Assembly: GCF_022815605.1 (NCBI RefSeq)
Contig: NZ_JALGRP010000002.1
Coordinates: 511,646 to 575,645 of the forward strand
Length of the DNA stretch: 64,000 bases
Direction of reading: 5' to 3'
DNA from: Microbacterium sp. VKM Ac-2923
GTDB taxonomy: Bacteria > Actinomycetota > Actinomycetes > Actinomycetales > Microbacteriaceae
The notes beneath the pieces are model-generated. The model was not told where the DNA came from. It was given only the letters and a program-made list of their open reading frames with translations, and ran no database searches. Positions 49,758 through 57,697 of this stretch are shown piece after piece (the first letter of the stretch is position 1; each line of letters opens with the position of its first letter). Made by a program: the position numbers and the translations under genes.

Positions 49758-51302
49758 TCAGTCATACCGTCCCTCCGCCCGCCACTCGCCCTCTTCGACC
49801 AGCAGCAGCCATGCGCCGCCCTCGGCATCGATCACCTGGAATCGGTGCGCCCGGCGTGCCCGCAGCGGGTCCCATCCGCGCTCGCTGATCGGCCAGGGGC
49901 CCGCCCATTCACGGATACGGCGACGCTGGCCAGCCGTCTCGAGCATCGCGGGAGGCGCGCTCAGCACATCGCGCGCGCCCACCGTGACGGGGGCGCCGGC
50001 GATGTCGGTCACGCCCACCACGCGAGGTTCGGGATAGACGGTGGCAGGCAGGGGGTCGGGGAGGCTGCCGGGCCACGGCCGCGCGCGGTCCTTCGCTGTG
50101 ACGGCTCGATCGCCCCACGGCACGTTCACCTGTCGCTCGGCGAGCCATCGCCCGCCGCCGACGACAGGCGTCACCACGGCGCGATGACCCAGCATGGCCT
50201 GCACGCGCGACAATGCGTGATGCACGCGTTCATCGGGACCGGCGCCGAAGAGTCCCCTGGCGTGATGGGCTGCGGCGTCGACGGCTTCGGGTTCGATGCG
50301 CACACCGGCGACACCGCTGCCGAAGATTCCCTGCGCGTCTTCGGCGAGCTGCCAGCGCACCCGGTCGACCACGGCGCCGGCGTCGAACGACCCCGGATGC
50401 AGCCAGACGCGTTCGCTGCGCTCGGCCCGTTCGCCCGTGAGGACGACGCGCAGTTCGGTGCAGACGAGGTCGTGCGCACCCAATCGAGTGATGAACTCCT
50501 CTGCCGCCACGCGTACCCCGAAGGCGATCTGATCGGCGAGTTCGAGCGGGGGTTCGAAGGCCACGTCGCGGTGCAACTCGGGCGGAGGCGTGCGCGGCTG
50601 CACCTGTTGCGAGTCGAGCCCTCCCGACAGGGCGTGCAGTCGCACCCCCCGGGGGCCGAAACGCTCGCGCACCCGCTCGACCGGGAGCGCAGCCAGATCG
50701 CCCAACGTGTGCACGCCGAGGCGTGAGAGCAGGCTCCCGAACTCGTCGTCGTCGAGTGTGGCCACCGACAGGGGCGCCAGAAAGGCGCCGGCCTCCCCCG
50801 GCTCCACGATGCGCACGGGATCGTCGATGCGCGCCGACCGCGCCGCCTGCTCGGCGGTGAAGACCCCATCGGCGACACTCGCCCGTACGTCACCGAATCC
50901 CTCGTCGTCGAGCCTGCGGATGAGCATGCGCGCGGCCTCGAGCTCTCCCCCGTAGTACCGGGCGGGACCCCGCGCTTTGAGCGCGCACAGTCCCGGTCGC
51001 ACCACCTGCACGCCGGGAGCGTGCTCTTCGACGCGTGCGAGGACGGGGGCGAAAGCCCGCGCATCGCGCACGGGATCGGCGGGCACGACCTGCAGCGCCG
51101 GGCATAGCGCCTGCGCATCTCGACGCTTCTGACCGCGACGCACGCCCTGCGCCCGGGCGGCCCACGAGCAGGCCACGACGATGTTGTTGGCGAAGACCGC
51201 CACCGCGGCATCCGGTCGAGGAGGGGTGACGGCCTCGTTCGCGAACGCCGTGATCGGCCAGTCGGGGAACCACAGCACGAGACTGCGGGTGGGTGCCTGC
51301 AT
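49758..51302 (-). CDS. imuB: Y-family polymerase-like protein ImuB
   Basis: The 514-residue protein has the Y-family plan but lacks catalytic acids: the usual D-x-D at the start reads LVLWFPDWPITAF. It retains VACSWAARAQGVRRGQKRRDA, LSRLGVHTLGDLAALPVERV (helix-hairpin-helix) and a little-finger region. ImuB proteins act as a hub that links DnaE2, ImuA' and the beta clamp. ATG 51302 overlaps the imuA stop (TGATG). Confidence 0.92.
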   Translation of the reverse strand: MQAPTRSLVLWFPDWPITAFANEAVTPPRPDAAVAVFANNIVVACSWAARAQGVRRGQKRRDAQALCPALQVVPADPVRDARAFAPVLARVEEHAPGVQVVRPGLCALKARGPARYYGGELEAARMLIRRLDDEGFGDVRASVADGVFTAEQAARSARIDDPVRIVEPGEAGAFLAPLSVATLDDDEFGSLLSRLGVHTLGDLAALPVERVRERFGPRGVRLHALSGGLDSQQVQPRTPPPELHRDVAFEPPLELADQIAFGVRVAAEEFITRLGAHDLVCTELRVVLTGERAERSERVWLHPGSFDAGAVVDRVRWQLAEDAQGIFGSGVAGVRIEPEAVDAAAHHARGLFGAGPDERVHHALSRVQAMLGHRAVVTPVVGGGRWLAERQVNVPWGDRAVTAKDRARPWPGSLPDPLPATVYPEPRVVGVTDIAGAPVTVGARDVLSAPPAMLETAGQRRRIREWAGPWPISERGWDPLRARRAHRFQVIDAEGGAWLLLVEEGEWRAEGRYD

Positions 51303-52033
51303 CAACTCACCGCCCGTACGGGGTAAACCGGCACCGGGTAGATATCGCGTTCACGCGGCACGAGACGCTCGGCGGGTGCACCCAGCAGCTCGATCGACCC
51401 GTCTGCGGCCGGCAAAAGCATGCGCGCACGTCGGGCGTTCGGCGAGCGCCGACTGCTGACCGAGACCGTCAGTTCACGACCGGCGAGGTACCCGTGCCCT
51501 TGCCCGAGCCCCGACCACTGCGGGTCGGCGACGTCGATGACGGCTTCGGCCTGCGGCCACGCGCCCTGCACGAGCAGAACCGATCCACGGTCGCGCAGAC
51601 GTGCAGCGAGACGCGTGGTCTCGGCTCCCCCGCGTGCCGCCGTGGAGCCCATCGGCGGGCGGACGGCCACGACCGGCAGCACCTCGGTGATCGTCGCTGT
51701 CACCGCGAGCCATCGCGGTCCCGGATCGGGGATGAAGACGAGCCGGTCGAGGTCGAGACCGTACTTCTCGGCTGCTTCGGCCCCCAGTTCGGGCATGCCG
51801 ATCACCCCGCACCATGCGCCGTCTTGCGAGGGCCGCGCCATGAGGGCCAGCAGCAGCGACGCGGAGCGTGCAAGGGCGTAGGCCGAGCCGGAGCGAAGCC
51901 CTCCGCCCGGGAGCAGCGACGAGAAGGCCGGATGCGTCGGCAGCACGGCGGCGTCCATCCGACGCCCCTGCATACGCTCGAGGCGATCGCGCAGCGCATG
52001 GATGTCGGGTACGGCCTGTACCTGGTCTCGCAT
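51302..52033 (-). CDS. imuA': Mutasome accessory protein ImuA'
   Basis: The 243-residue RecA-fold-like protein without a proper Walker A begins QAVPDIHALRDRLERMQGRR and includes LLPGGGLRSGSAYALARSAS, GVIGMPELGAEAAEKYGLDL and VADPQWSGLGQGHGYLAGRE. It interacts with ImuB in mutasomes. ATG 52033 (GGAGTGAGGG upstream) is preferred to GTG 52051. An SOS box 23 bases upstream heads the operon. Confidence 0.88.
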   Translation of the reverse strand: MRDQVQAVPDIHALRDRLERMQGRRMDAAVLPTHPAFSSLLPGGGLRSGSAYALARSASLLLALMARPSQDGAWCGVIGMPELGAEAAEKYGLDLDRLVFIPDPGPRWLAVTATITEVLPVVAVRPPMGSTAARGGAETTRLAARLRDRGSVLLVQGAWPQAEAVIDVADPQWSGLGQGHGYLAGRELTVSVSSRRSPNARRARMLLPAADGSIELLGAPAERLVPRERDIYPVPVYPVRAVS

Positions 52034-52055
52034 GATCGCCCTCACTCCCACAGGT

Positions 52056-52071
52056 TAGAACATGTGTTCTA
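52056..52071. promoter_or_regulatory. LexA (SOS) box of the imuA'-imuB-dnaE2 operon
   Basis: TAGAACATGTGTTCTA contains the actinobacterial LexA core GAAC-N4-GTTC with 6-bp matching arms. It lies just upstream of imuA', as expected for a DNA-damage-induced mutasome. Confidence 0.9.
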
Positions 52072-52207
52072 TTCCCTCAATCCCTGTGGGTCGAAGATAC
52101 GATCGACCTCCGACATCGCGATGCGCGCACCCGACGAGCAGCACGACGCACCTCACTGCACGACGTCGAGCCCGCAGATCGCTCTTCCTTACGCCAGGCC
52201 GAAGGCC

Positions 52208-52283
52208 CGCCGGGTCGACGGCCCGCCAGGTCGACGGCCCGCCAGGTCGACGGGCCGACGGGCCGCCAGGTCGACGGGCCGAG
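52208..52283. repeat. Short tandem repeat (gtcgacggcccgccag)
   Basis: About four and a half copies of a 16-base unit, with some internal 7-8 base duplications, fill the gap between the HNH gene and the SOS-controlled operon. No gene is seen here. Confidence 0.75.
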
Positions 52284-52307
52284 CCGACCCGGACCCGACG
52301 GCCGCCG

Positions 52308-52805
52308 TCAGGCCGCGAGAGCCAGGTACGGCTCCCACCGCGGGTCGCTCTTGTCGACCCCGCGCACCGTCCACGACGAGCCGTGCGGCGGGGCGGGCAC
52401 GAGTCGCAGCTCCCACCGCATCTCCTGCGGCGTGCGATCGCCCTTGATGTTGTTGCAGGCGAGGCAGCAGGCCACGAGGTTCTCCCACGTGTCCTTCCCC
52501 CCGCGTGATCGCGGCAGCACGTGATCGATCGTCGTCGCCGCCTTTCCGCAGTATCCGCAGCGGTGACCGTCCCGGCGGAGCACGCCGCGGCGGGTCACCG
52601 GCACCCGACGCGCACCCGGCACCCGTACGTAGCGGGTCAGGATGATCACCGCCGGGCGATCGTACGTGCCGGCGGCGGCCCAGACGGGGTCCTCCTCGAT
52701 GCGTTCGACGACGACGGCCTTCTCGTTCATCACGAGCACGAGCGCCCGCTTGAACGACACGACGGCGAGGGGCTCGTAGCCCGCGTTGAGCACCAGTGTG
52801 CGCAT
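52308..52805 (-). CDS. HNH endonuclease
   Basis: The 165-residue protein has the HNH nuclease core RDGHRCGYCGKAATTIDHVLPRSRGG, WENLVACCLACNNIKGDRTP, with two zinc-binding CxxC pairs and the His-Asn-His residues. The N-terminal part (MRTLVLNAGYEPLAVVSFKRA) is that of the widespread standalone HNH family in actinobacteria. It may act in DNA repair or recombination; its exact role is unknown. It is convergently or tandemly placed after the small-protein gene, with ATG 52805 preceded by AGAGGAGA. Confidence 0.92.
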   Translation of the reverse strand: MRTLVLNAGYEPLAVVSFKRALVLVMNEKAVVVERIEEDPVWAAAGTYDRPAVIILTRYVRVPGARRVPVTRRGVLRRDGHRCGYCGKAATTIDHVLPRSRGGKDTWENLVACCLACNNIKGDRTPQEMRWELRLVPAPPHGSSWTVRGVDKSDPRWEPYLALAA

Positions 52806-52885
52806 GTACGTCTCCTCTCGAATGGCCGAGACGGCTTCTCGGATGTTCGACTCGCGGCGACGGCAGGCGCGAAGGGGGTATGAAA

Positions 52886-52913
52886 AAGGCGCTGTCTAGG
52901 CAGACAGCGCCTT
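52886..52913 (-). terminator. Rho-independent terminator overlapping the small gene's stop
   Basis: On the minus strand AAGGCGCTGTCT and AGACAGCGCCTT form a perfect 12-bp stem with a 4-base loop, followed by TTTTTCA. The first arm codes for the last residues KALS and the loop contains the stop codon. Confidence 0.92.
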
Positions 52914-53009
52914 CGAATCCACGGCGAGGCCGCGGCATCCGAACTCACGATGCCGAAGAACGAGCAGCCCGAGCGCATCCATGGTGCGGATGCGCGGACT
53001 GGCGTTCAT
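52896..53009 (-). CDS. 37-aa small protein with strong ribosome site
   Basis: The frame encodes a 37-residue basic peptide including RTMDALGLLVLRHREFGCRG. GGAGGG lies 7 bases before ATG 53009 and a perfect terminator begins within the last codons, so this is an independent, well-defined unit rather than a chance frame. It contains one cysteine and a short hydrophobic helix. I know no assigned function. Confidence 0.65.
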   Translation of the reverse strand: MNASPRIRTMDALGLLVLRHREFGCRGLAVDSKALSA

Positions 53010-53092
53010 CGGCGTTCCCTCCGGTTCTTCCGACGTCGTTGACAGGCTAACCCACGACGACACGCCCGGGGTCGGGCGGGAGGGCGAACAGA

Positions 53093-53133
53093 AGACGGCG
53101 TGTCGGAGAACGATGTCCTCCGGCACGCCGTCT
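53093..53133. terminator. Stem-loop downstream of the M23 peptidase gene
   Basis: AGACGGCGTG (53093-53102) and CACGCCGTCT (53124-53133) pair perfectly, with an inner extension TCGGA/TCCGG (one mismatch). It lies 11 bases after the peptidase stop. Confidence 0.75.
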
Positions 53134-53143
53134 GAAAAGGGGA

Positions 53144-54079
53144 TCAGCCCGCGTTCTGCTGCAGCCAGGCGTAGGGGTCGACGACCGAACCGTTGATGTG
53201 CACTTCGAAGTGCAGGTGGTTGGCGGTCGAGCTGCCGGTCGAGCCGACGAGGCCGATGAGCTGGCCCGCGGCGACGGTCTGTCCCGCCTGCACCACTCGG
53301 CTGCCGTAGGTCATGTGACCGTAGGTGGTCGACACCTTCTGGCCGTTGATGACGTGCTCGAGGACGATCGCGACGCCGTACCCGCCGTAGCTCTCCTGCG
53401 AGATGCTCACGACACCCGCGGCGGCGGCGAAGATCGGCTGACCACCGGGGGCGAGAAGGTCCACACCCTGGTGATAACCGGAATCCCACAGTCCACGGCC
53501 GAGGACGTAGCTGGTCAGGGGCCAGCGCACCTCGCCCGAGCCGGGCGCGGTCATGGTGAGGTCGACCGACGAGACGGAGGTGCTGGCGGTGGATGCCGCC
53601 TGGCGTGCGCGCTCCGCGGCGGCAGCCGCAGCGACGGCGGCGGCTTCTTCGTCCTTCTTCTTCTTGATCTCGTCCGCGGTGGTGGCGGAGTAGCTGCTGC
53701 GGTCGAGCGTCTCGGCAGTGGCGTCGGATGCGACGACCAGCGACTGGTTGTCGGCGGCCGACATCTGCTGCAGCGTCATGGTCTCGGCGGCGGGCATGGT
53801 GGCCGCATAGGCCGGGATGGCAACCGTGGCCACGAGACCCGCCACCATCGACAGGATGACGGCGCTGCGCAACGGCTTGCCGAAACGACGAGGCGAGGAC
53901 GGGCGGGGTGCGGGGATGGAGCGCGCCACCGGCGCGGCCGTAGCGCGGGCGACCGGGACGGCCGCGATGCGAGGGGGGCGGTTCGTCGTTCGGGCGACGG
54001 CCGCGCGCGCGCTCTTTCGGGTGGGACCCGTCGCGGGAACCTCGGGTAGGCCCGCAGCGGGATCGTTGTGTTCAGCCAA
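53144..54079 (-). CDS. M23-family metallopeptidase (cell-wall hydrolase)
   Basis: About 311 residues, starting at TTG 54079, which has GGAGG 4 bases upstream. After an Ala/Pro/Arg-rich cytoplasmic start comes a signal-anchor (SAVILSMVAGLVATVAIPAYA), a coiled coil (IKKKKDEEAAAVAAAAAAER) and the M23 LytM domain with zinc ligands in YHQGVDLLAPGG (H-x3-D) and ANHLHFEVHING (H-x-H). It would cut peptidoglycan cross-bridges or activate another hydrolase. A long structured leader precedes it. Confidence 0.9.
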   Translation of the reverse strand: MAEHNDPAAGLPEVPATGPTRKSARAAVARTTNRPPRIAAVPVARATAAPVARSIPAPRPSSPRRFGKPLRSAVILSMVAGLVATVAIPAYAATMPAAETMTLQQMSAADNQSLVVASDATAETLDRSSYSATTADEIKKKKDEEAAAVAAAAAAERARQAASTASTSVSSVDLTMTAPGSGEVRWPLTSYVLGRGLWDSGYHQGVDLLAPGGQPIFAAAAGVVSISQESYGGYGVAIVLEHVINGQKVSTTYGHMTYGSRVVQAGQTVAAGQLIGLVGSTGSSTANHLHFEVHINGSVVDPYAWLQQNAG

Positions 54080-54237
54080 AGTTCCTCCGGCGCCTCTGCG
54101 TCTTCGGGGACGCTGGCTCGTCAGCACTCGATGATGGGGGCACGATGTGCGGGTTCGACCCTCTGCAGACGACGAGCCGGTGAGGCAAAATGCGAGGGGT
54201 CCGACGGCGGGCTTCCAGCCTGTGGACCCTCTGAGGC
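54080..54237 (-). promoter_or_regulatory. Long structured 5' leader of the M23 peptidase, candidate riboswitch
   Basis: About 158 bases separate the predicted start of transcription from the TTG. Stems include GGCTCGTC/GACGAGCC (54171-54178 with 54115-54122), GCGTC/GACGC (54098-54113) and GGGTCC/GGACCC (54197-54229). Actinobacterial wall hydrolases are often controlled by the c-di-AMP (ydaO) riboswitch; I cannot confirm the consensus by eye. Confidence 0.45.
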
Positions 54238-54243
54238 TACCTG

Positions 54244-54273
54244 AAGATAACGAACAAGTCACGCTTCGGTCAG
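54244..54273 (-). promoter_or_regulatory. Promoter of the M23 peptidase gene
   Basis: On the minus strand, -35 CTGACC (54268-54273) and -10 TATCTT (54244-54249) are separated by 18 bases. Confidence 0.5.
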
Positions 54274-54311
54274 GCCCCCCAGTGAAGTCCCGGGTGAGAT
54301 CGAGCCCGCGC

Positions 54312-55010
54312 TCAGTCCTCGGCGACGAGGAAGATGTGCGACGCCACTTCGACGGGCAACTCGAGACCCTCGTCGACGCCGTCCATCTGCACCAGGACGT
54401 AGCCCTCGTTGAAGCGGTAGTCGCCCCGCTTGCCGGGCAGCACGCCGGCGGCCTTCAGCTGCTGCAGCAGCTCGGGGTCGACCTGCGCGGGCTCGGCCAG
54501 GCGCCGGATCGTGCCGGTGATAGGTCCACCCGCGCCGGTCAGCTTTCGCACCAGACCCACCACACCGTCGTCGAAGGTGGCGCTGGCGGCGTCGCCGAGC
54601 TGGTCGAGACCGGGGATGGGGTTGCCGTACGGCGACTCCGTGGGGTGGCCGAGCAGTTCGACCAGACGCCGCTCGACCTGCTCGCTCATGACGTGCTCCC
54701 AGCGACAGGCCTCGTCGTGCACGTAGGCCCAGTCGAGTCCGATGACATCGCTGAGGAGACGCTCGGCGAGACGATGCTTGCGCATGACGTCGACGGCCTT
54801 CTGCCGGCCGGCGTCGGTGAGCTCGAGCCGGCGGTCCTCCGAGACGACGACGAGACCGTCGCGCTCCATACGGCCCACCGTCTGGGAGACCGTGGGTCCG
54901 GAGTGGCCCAGACGCTCGGAGATGCGCGCGCGCAGCGGCACGATCTTCTCCTCTTCGAGTTCGAGGATCGTGCGCAGATACATCTCGGTGGTGTCGATCA
55001 AGTCGGTCAT
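54312..55010 (-). CDS. DtxR/IdeR-family metal-dependent regulator
   Basis: The 232-residue protein has the three DtxR domains: winged helix (LIDTTEMYLRTILELEEE, GHSGPTVSQTVGRMERDGLV), dimerisation and metal-binding domain (RKHRLAERLLSDVIGLDWAYVHDEACRWEHVMS, with the H-x-x-E and C-x-x-x-H ligands) and a C-terminal SH3-like domain. The Cys in EACRWEH is that of IdeR/DtxR iron regulators. It probably represses iron-uptake genes when Fe2+ is sufficient. Confidence 0.93.
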   Translation of the reverse strand: MTDLIDTTEMYLRTILELEEEKIVPLRARISERLGHSGPTVSQTVGRMERDGLVVVSEDRRLELTDAGRQKAVDVMRKHRLAERLLSDVIGLDWAYVHDEACRWEHVMSEQVERRLVELLGHPTESPYGNPIPGLDQLGDAASATFDDGVVGLVRKLTGAGGPITGTIRRLAEPAQVDPELLQQLKAAGVLPGKRGDYRFNEGYVLVQMDGVDEGLELPVEVASHIFLVAED

Positions 55011-55096
55011 TCAGGTGTCCTCGATGTCGCGCGGCAAGTCCTCCCAGCCTACCGACCCCCTCGGACATGAGCGCGGGGCGGTCGGGACGAGGACCC

Positions 55097-55102
55097 TAGA
55101 AT
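55097..55102 (+). promoter_or_regulatory. -10 element TAGAAT, leaderless-type promoter of serC
   Basis: TAGAAT ends 7 bases before ATG 55110, and no ribosome site is present between them. Confidence 0.6.
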
Positions 55103-55109
55103 CGGTCCC

Positions 55110-56231
55110 ATGCCGCACGTGGAACTCCCCACCGATCTCCTGCCCGCCGACGGCCGCTTCGGGTGCGGCCCCTCGAAGGTGCGCGGTGCGCAGCTCGAGG
55201 CCCTCGTCACCCGCGGGGCGTCGATTCTCGGAACCTCGCACCGACAGGCGCCGGTGAAGAACCTCGTCGCCAGCACCCGCGAGCGTCTGTCGCAGCTGTT
55301 CCGCCTACCGGACGGCTACGAGATCATCTTGGGCAACGGCGGATCGACCGCCTTCTGGGATGCCGCGGCCTTCGGACTCATCGAGAACCGCAGCCAGAAC
55401 CTCGTCTTCGGTGAGTTCGGCGGCAAGTTCGCCGCCGCCGCCGCCGCCCCGTGGCTGCAGGCTCCCGACGTGCGCAAGGCCGAGCCGGGCACCCGCACGA
55501 TGGCTGAGGCCGTCGACGGCATCGATGTCTACGCCTGGCCGCACAACGAGACCTCGACCGGCGTCTCCGCCCCCGTCGAGCGCGTCCGCGCGGATGCCGG
55601 TGCGCTCACCGTCATCGACGCCACGAGCGCCGCGGGCGGAATCGACTTCGACGTGACGCAGGCCGACGTGTACTACTTCGCGCCGCAGAAGAACCTCGGC
55701 TCCGACGGCGGGCTCTGGTACGCCGCGGTGTCGCCGGCCGCCATCGAGCGCATCGAGCGCATCGCGGCATCCGATCGCTACATCCCCGAGTTCCTCAGCC
55801 TGAAGAACGCCGTCGACAACTCCCGCCTCGAGCAGACGCTGAACACCCCGGCGCTGTCGACCCTGCTCCTGCTCGACGAGCAGCTCGGGTGGATCCTCGA
55901 CAACGGCGGCCTGTCGTGGGCCGGCGCGCGCACGGCCGAGTCGTCGTCCGCGCTGTACGACTGGGCCGACGCCAGCGCCGTCGCGACCCCCTTCGTCGCC
56001 GATCCGGCCGACCGCTCCCCCGTGGTGGTCACCATCGACTTCGACGAGAGCATCGACGCGGCCGCGATCGCCAAGAGCCTCCGCGCGAACGGCATCGTCG
56101 ACACCGAGCCCTACCGCAAGCTCGGGCGCAACCAGCTGCGCGTCGCGACGTTCGTCTCGATCGAGCCGGCCGACGTCCGCCGTCTCATCGGCGCGATCGA
56201 CTACACGATCGAACACCTCCCCGGCGCCTGA
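55110..56231 (+). CDS. serC: Phosphoserine aminotransferase
   Basis: The 373-residue PLP enzyme of serine biosynthesis converts 3-phosphohydroxypyruvate to phosphoserine. Its actinobacterial-type features are RFGCGPSKVRGAQLEAL, ILGTSHRQAPVKNLV, ILGNGGSTAFWDAAA, VIDATSAAGGIDFDV and the PLP lysine in YFAPQKNLGSDGGLW. Length is that of the Mycobacterium-type SerC. A bidirectional terminator follows. Confidence 0.95.
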   Translation: MPHVELPTDLLPADGRFGCGPSKVRGAQLEALVTRGASILGTSHRQAPVKNLVASTRERLSQLFRLPDGYEIILGNGGSTAFWDAAAFGLIENRSQNLVFGEFGGKFAAAAAAPWLQAPDVRKAEPGTRTMAEAVDGIDVYAWPHNETSTGVSAPVERVRADAGALTVIDATSAAGGIDFDVTQADVYYFAPQKNLGSDGGLWYAAVSPAAIERIERIAASDRYIPEFLSLKNAVDNSRLEQTLNTPALSTLLLLDEQLGWILDNGGLSWAGARTAESSSALYDWADASAVATPFVADPADRSPVVVTIDFDESIDAAAIAKSLRANGIVDTEPYRKLGRNQLRVATFVSIEPADVRRLIGAIDYTIEHLPGA

Positions 56232-56245
56232 CGCCCGACACGACG

Positions 56246-56276
56246 AAGGCCGTCCCGCATCGAGCGGGACGGCCTT
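56246..56276. terminator. Bidirectional terminator between serC and the DUF3027 gene
   Basis: AAGGCCGTCCCGC (56246-56258) and GCGGGACGGCCTT (56264-56276) are perfect 13-bp arms around a 5-base loop, between convergent genes. Confidence 0.88.
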
Positions 56277-56287
56277 AGTCGTTCGTG

Positions 56288-56941
56288 TCAGTAGCTACGG
56301 TCGCCTTCGTCGTGATCGTCGTCGTCGAGGTCGGACTCATCGCCCTCGGCATCCCCGTCCACGTCGTCATCGGCGTCGTCGTCATCATCCGCGTCGTCGT
56401 CCGCATCGTCGTCGTCACCCTCGTCGTCCGCGTCGGAGTGGTCGGCGTCGAGCTCGTCGATGTCGACGCCGTCGAGATCGCCGGCATGGAAGCGAGCCTT
56501 GGGTTCGTCGTCGTCATCCGACTCGTCGGAGTCGTCGTCGTCGAGGTCGTCGTCGGAGTCGTCGTCGTCGTCGTCGAGGTCGTCGTCTTCATCGATGTCG
56601 ACGACGGCCGCAGCCACCTGCGCCGCCTGATAGTCGGCCAGGCGAGTCGCCCACGGCACCCAGTCAGGCGCCAGGAGGGCACCGTCTCCGGGCAGCAGTT
56701 CGATCTCGAGCACCGTCGGCTCGGAGTCCTCGACGACGGCAAGGCTCACCGTCCAGTACCAGCCCGGGTATCCCGACAGGCGGGTGTGGAAACGCAAGGA
56801 GACGGCGCCGTCGTCTTCGGCCGCGTACCCGGCCGCGGGGCCGACGGTGTCGGCGGGCGTGATCTCATTCAGGGCGGCGAGCGCCAGGTCGTGGGCGCCG
56901 GTCAAGCGCTCATCGACGGCCTGCTCAGGCTTCGAAGTCAT
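56288..56941 (-). CDS. DUF3027 protein with poly-acidic tail
   Basis: The 217 residues fall in two parts. Residues 1-115 match the DUF3027 pattern (LTGAHDLALAALNEIT, VSLRFHTRLSGYPGWYWTVSL, ELLPGDGALLAPDWVPWATR). Residues 117-217 are almost entirely Asp, with Glu, Ser and a few Ala/Val: over half are acidic. The tail is encoded by GAC/GAT/GAG triplet repeats. The role is unknown. The gene overlaps the cold-shock gene by 17 bases. Confidence 0.9.
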   Translation of the reverse strand: MTSKPEQAVDERLTGAHDLALAALNEITPADTVGPAAGYAAEDDGAVSLRFHTRLSGYPGWYWTVSLAVVEDSEPTVLEIELLPGDGALLAPDWVPWATRLADYQAAQVAAAVVDIDEDDDLDDDDDDSDDDLDDDDSDESDDDDEPKARFHAGDLDGVDIDELDADHSDADDEGDDDDADDDADDDDDADDDVDGDAEGDESDLDDDDHDEGDRSY

Positions 56942-57308
56942 CAGCGACCTTGCGCAGCACGGCCGCGATCTTCTGCGCGTGCGGACCGCTGGGGTAGCGG
57001 CCGCGGCGCAGGTCGCCGCCGATGCCGTCGAGGAGCTTCACGAGGTCTTCGACGATGATCGCCATGTCGTCCGCGGGCTTGCGAGAGCGCTTCGACAGGC
57101 TCACCGGCGCGTCGAGCACGCGCACGGACAGAGCCTGCAGACCCCGCTTGCCGTCGGCGACACCGAACTCCAGTCGTGTCCCGGCCTTGGGTCCGGGGGT
57201 TCCGGCGGGCAGAGCCGTGGCGTGCAGGAACACGTCCTGGCCGTCATCGGTGCTGATGAAGCCGAAGCCCTTCTCGTCGTCGTAGAACCTGACCTTGCCG
57301 GTGGGCAT
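56925..57308 (-). CDS. Cold-shock domain protein with C-terminal extension
   Basis: The 127-residue protein has a CSD OB fold in residues 1-66 (GKVRFYDDEKGFGFISTDDG with RNP1-like KGFGFI, and DVFLHATAL as RNP2) and a helical extension of 60 residues (ADDMAIIVEDLVKLLDGIGG). The extended form next to DUF3027 recurs in actinobacteria. It probably binds RNA or single-stranded DNA as a chaperone. Confidence 0.92.
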   Translation of the reverse strand: MPTGKVRFYDDEKGFGFISTDDGQDVFLHATALPAGTPGPKAGTRLEFGVADGKRGLQALSVRVLDAPVSLSKRSRKPADDMAIIVEDLVKLLDGIGGDLRRGRYPSGPHAQKIAAVLRKVADDFEA

Positions 57309-57401
57309 GGACACCTCGCTGAGTATGTGCGCGATCGCGCAGCGGAACGTAGGACCCGATCGGATCCCGGTCTTCCAGCCTACGGCACCACCGCCAGGCG
57401 G

Positions 57402-57407
57402 TAGGCT
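57402..57407 (+). promoter_or_regulatory. -10 element TAGGCT, leaderless-type promoter
   Basis: TAGGCT ends 7 bases before ATG 57415 with no ribosome site between. Confidence 0.55.
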
Positions 57408-57414
57408 GAGCCCG

Positions 57415-57696
57415 ATGAGCACCCGCACCTCCGGCAGCAGCACGCCGGGCGACGACGTTCCGGTCCGCCGCATCGACCGCATCCTGGCGTTCATGTCGCT
57501 CGGGCTGCTCGTGCTGGCTCTCGTGTGCTTCTTCTCCATCATCATCGGCTCGACGGCGAACGCCGACATGACCTCGGGCGTCTGGCCCGTCGTGAGTCTG
57601 CTGGTCCTCGTCACGCCTCCCGTGGCGTTCGGATGCCTGCTGGCCGTGCTCATCATGAGCTTCGTTCGAAGGGCGCGGGCCAACAAGGCTCGCTGA
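57415..57696 (+). CDS. Small two-helix membrane protein
   Basis: The 93 residues have a cytoplasmic polar start, two membrane helices (FMSLGLLVLALVCFFSIIIG and WPVVSLLVLVTPPVAFGCLL to IMSF) and a basic tail RRARANKAR. No family name comes to mind. It ends one base before the GTG of the helicase-associated gene, so the two share a transcript. Confidence 0.8.
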   Translation: MSTRTSGSSTPGDDVPVRRIDRILAFMSLGLLVLALVCFFSIIIGSTANADMTSGVWPVVSLLVLVTPPVAFGCLLAVLIMSFVRRARANKAR

Positions 57697-57697
57697 C

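Noticed and set aside
52208..52283. 16-base repeats as iterons of an origin
   Set aside because: They are GC-rich without an AT-rich unwinding region or a replication gene nearby; simple tandem duplication is enough.
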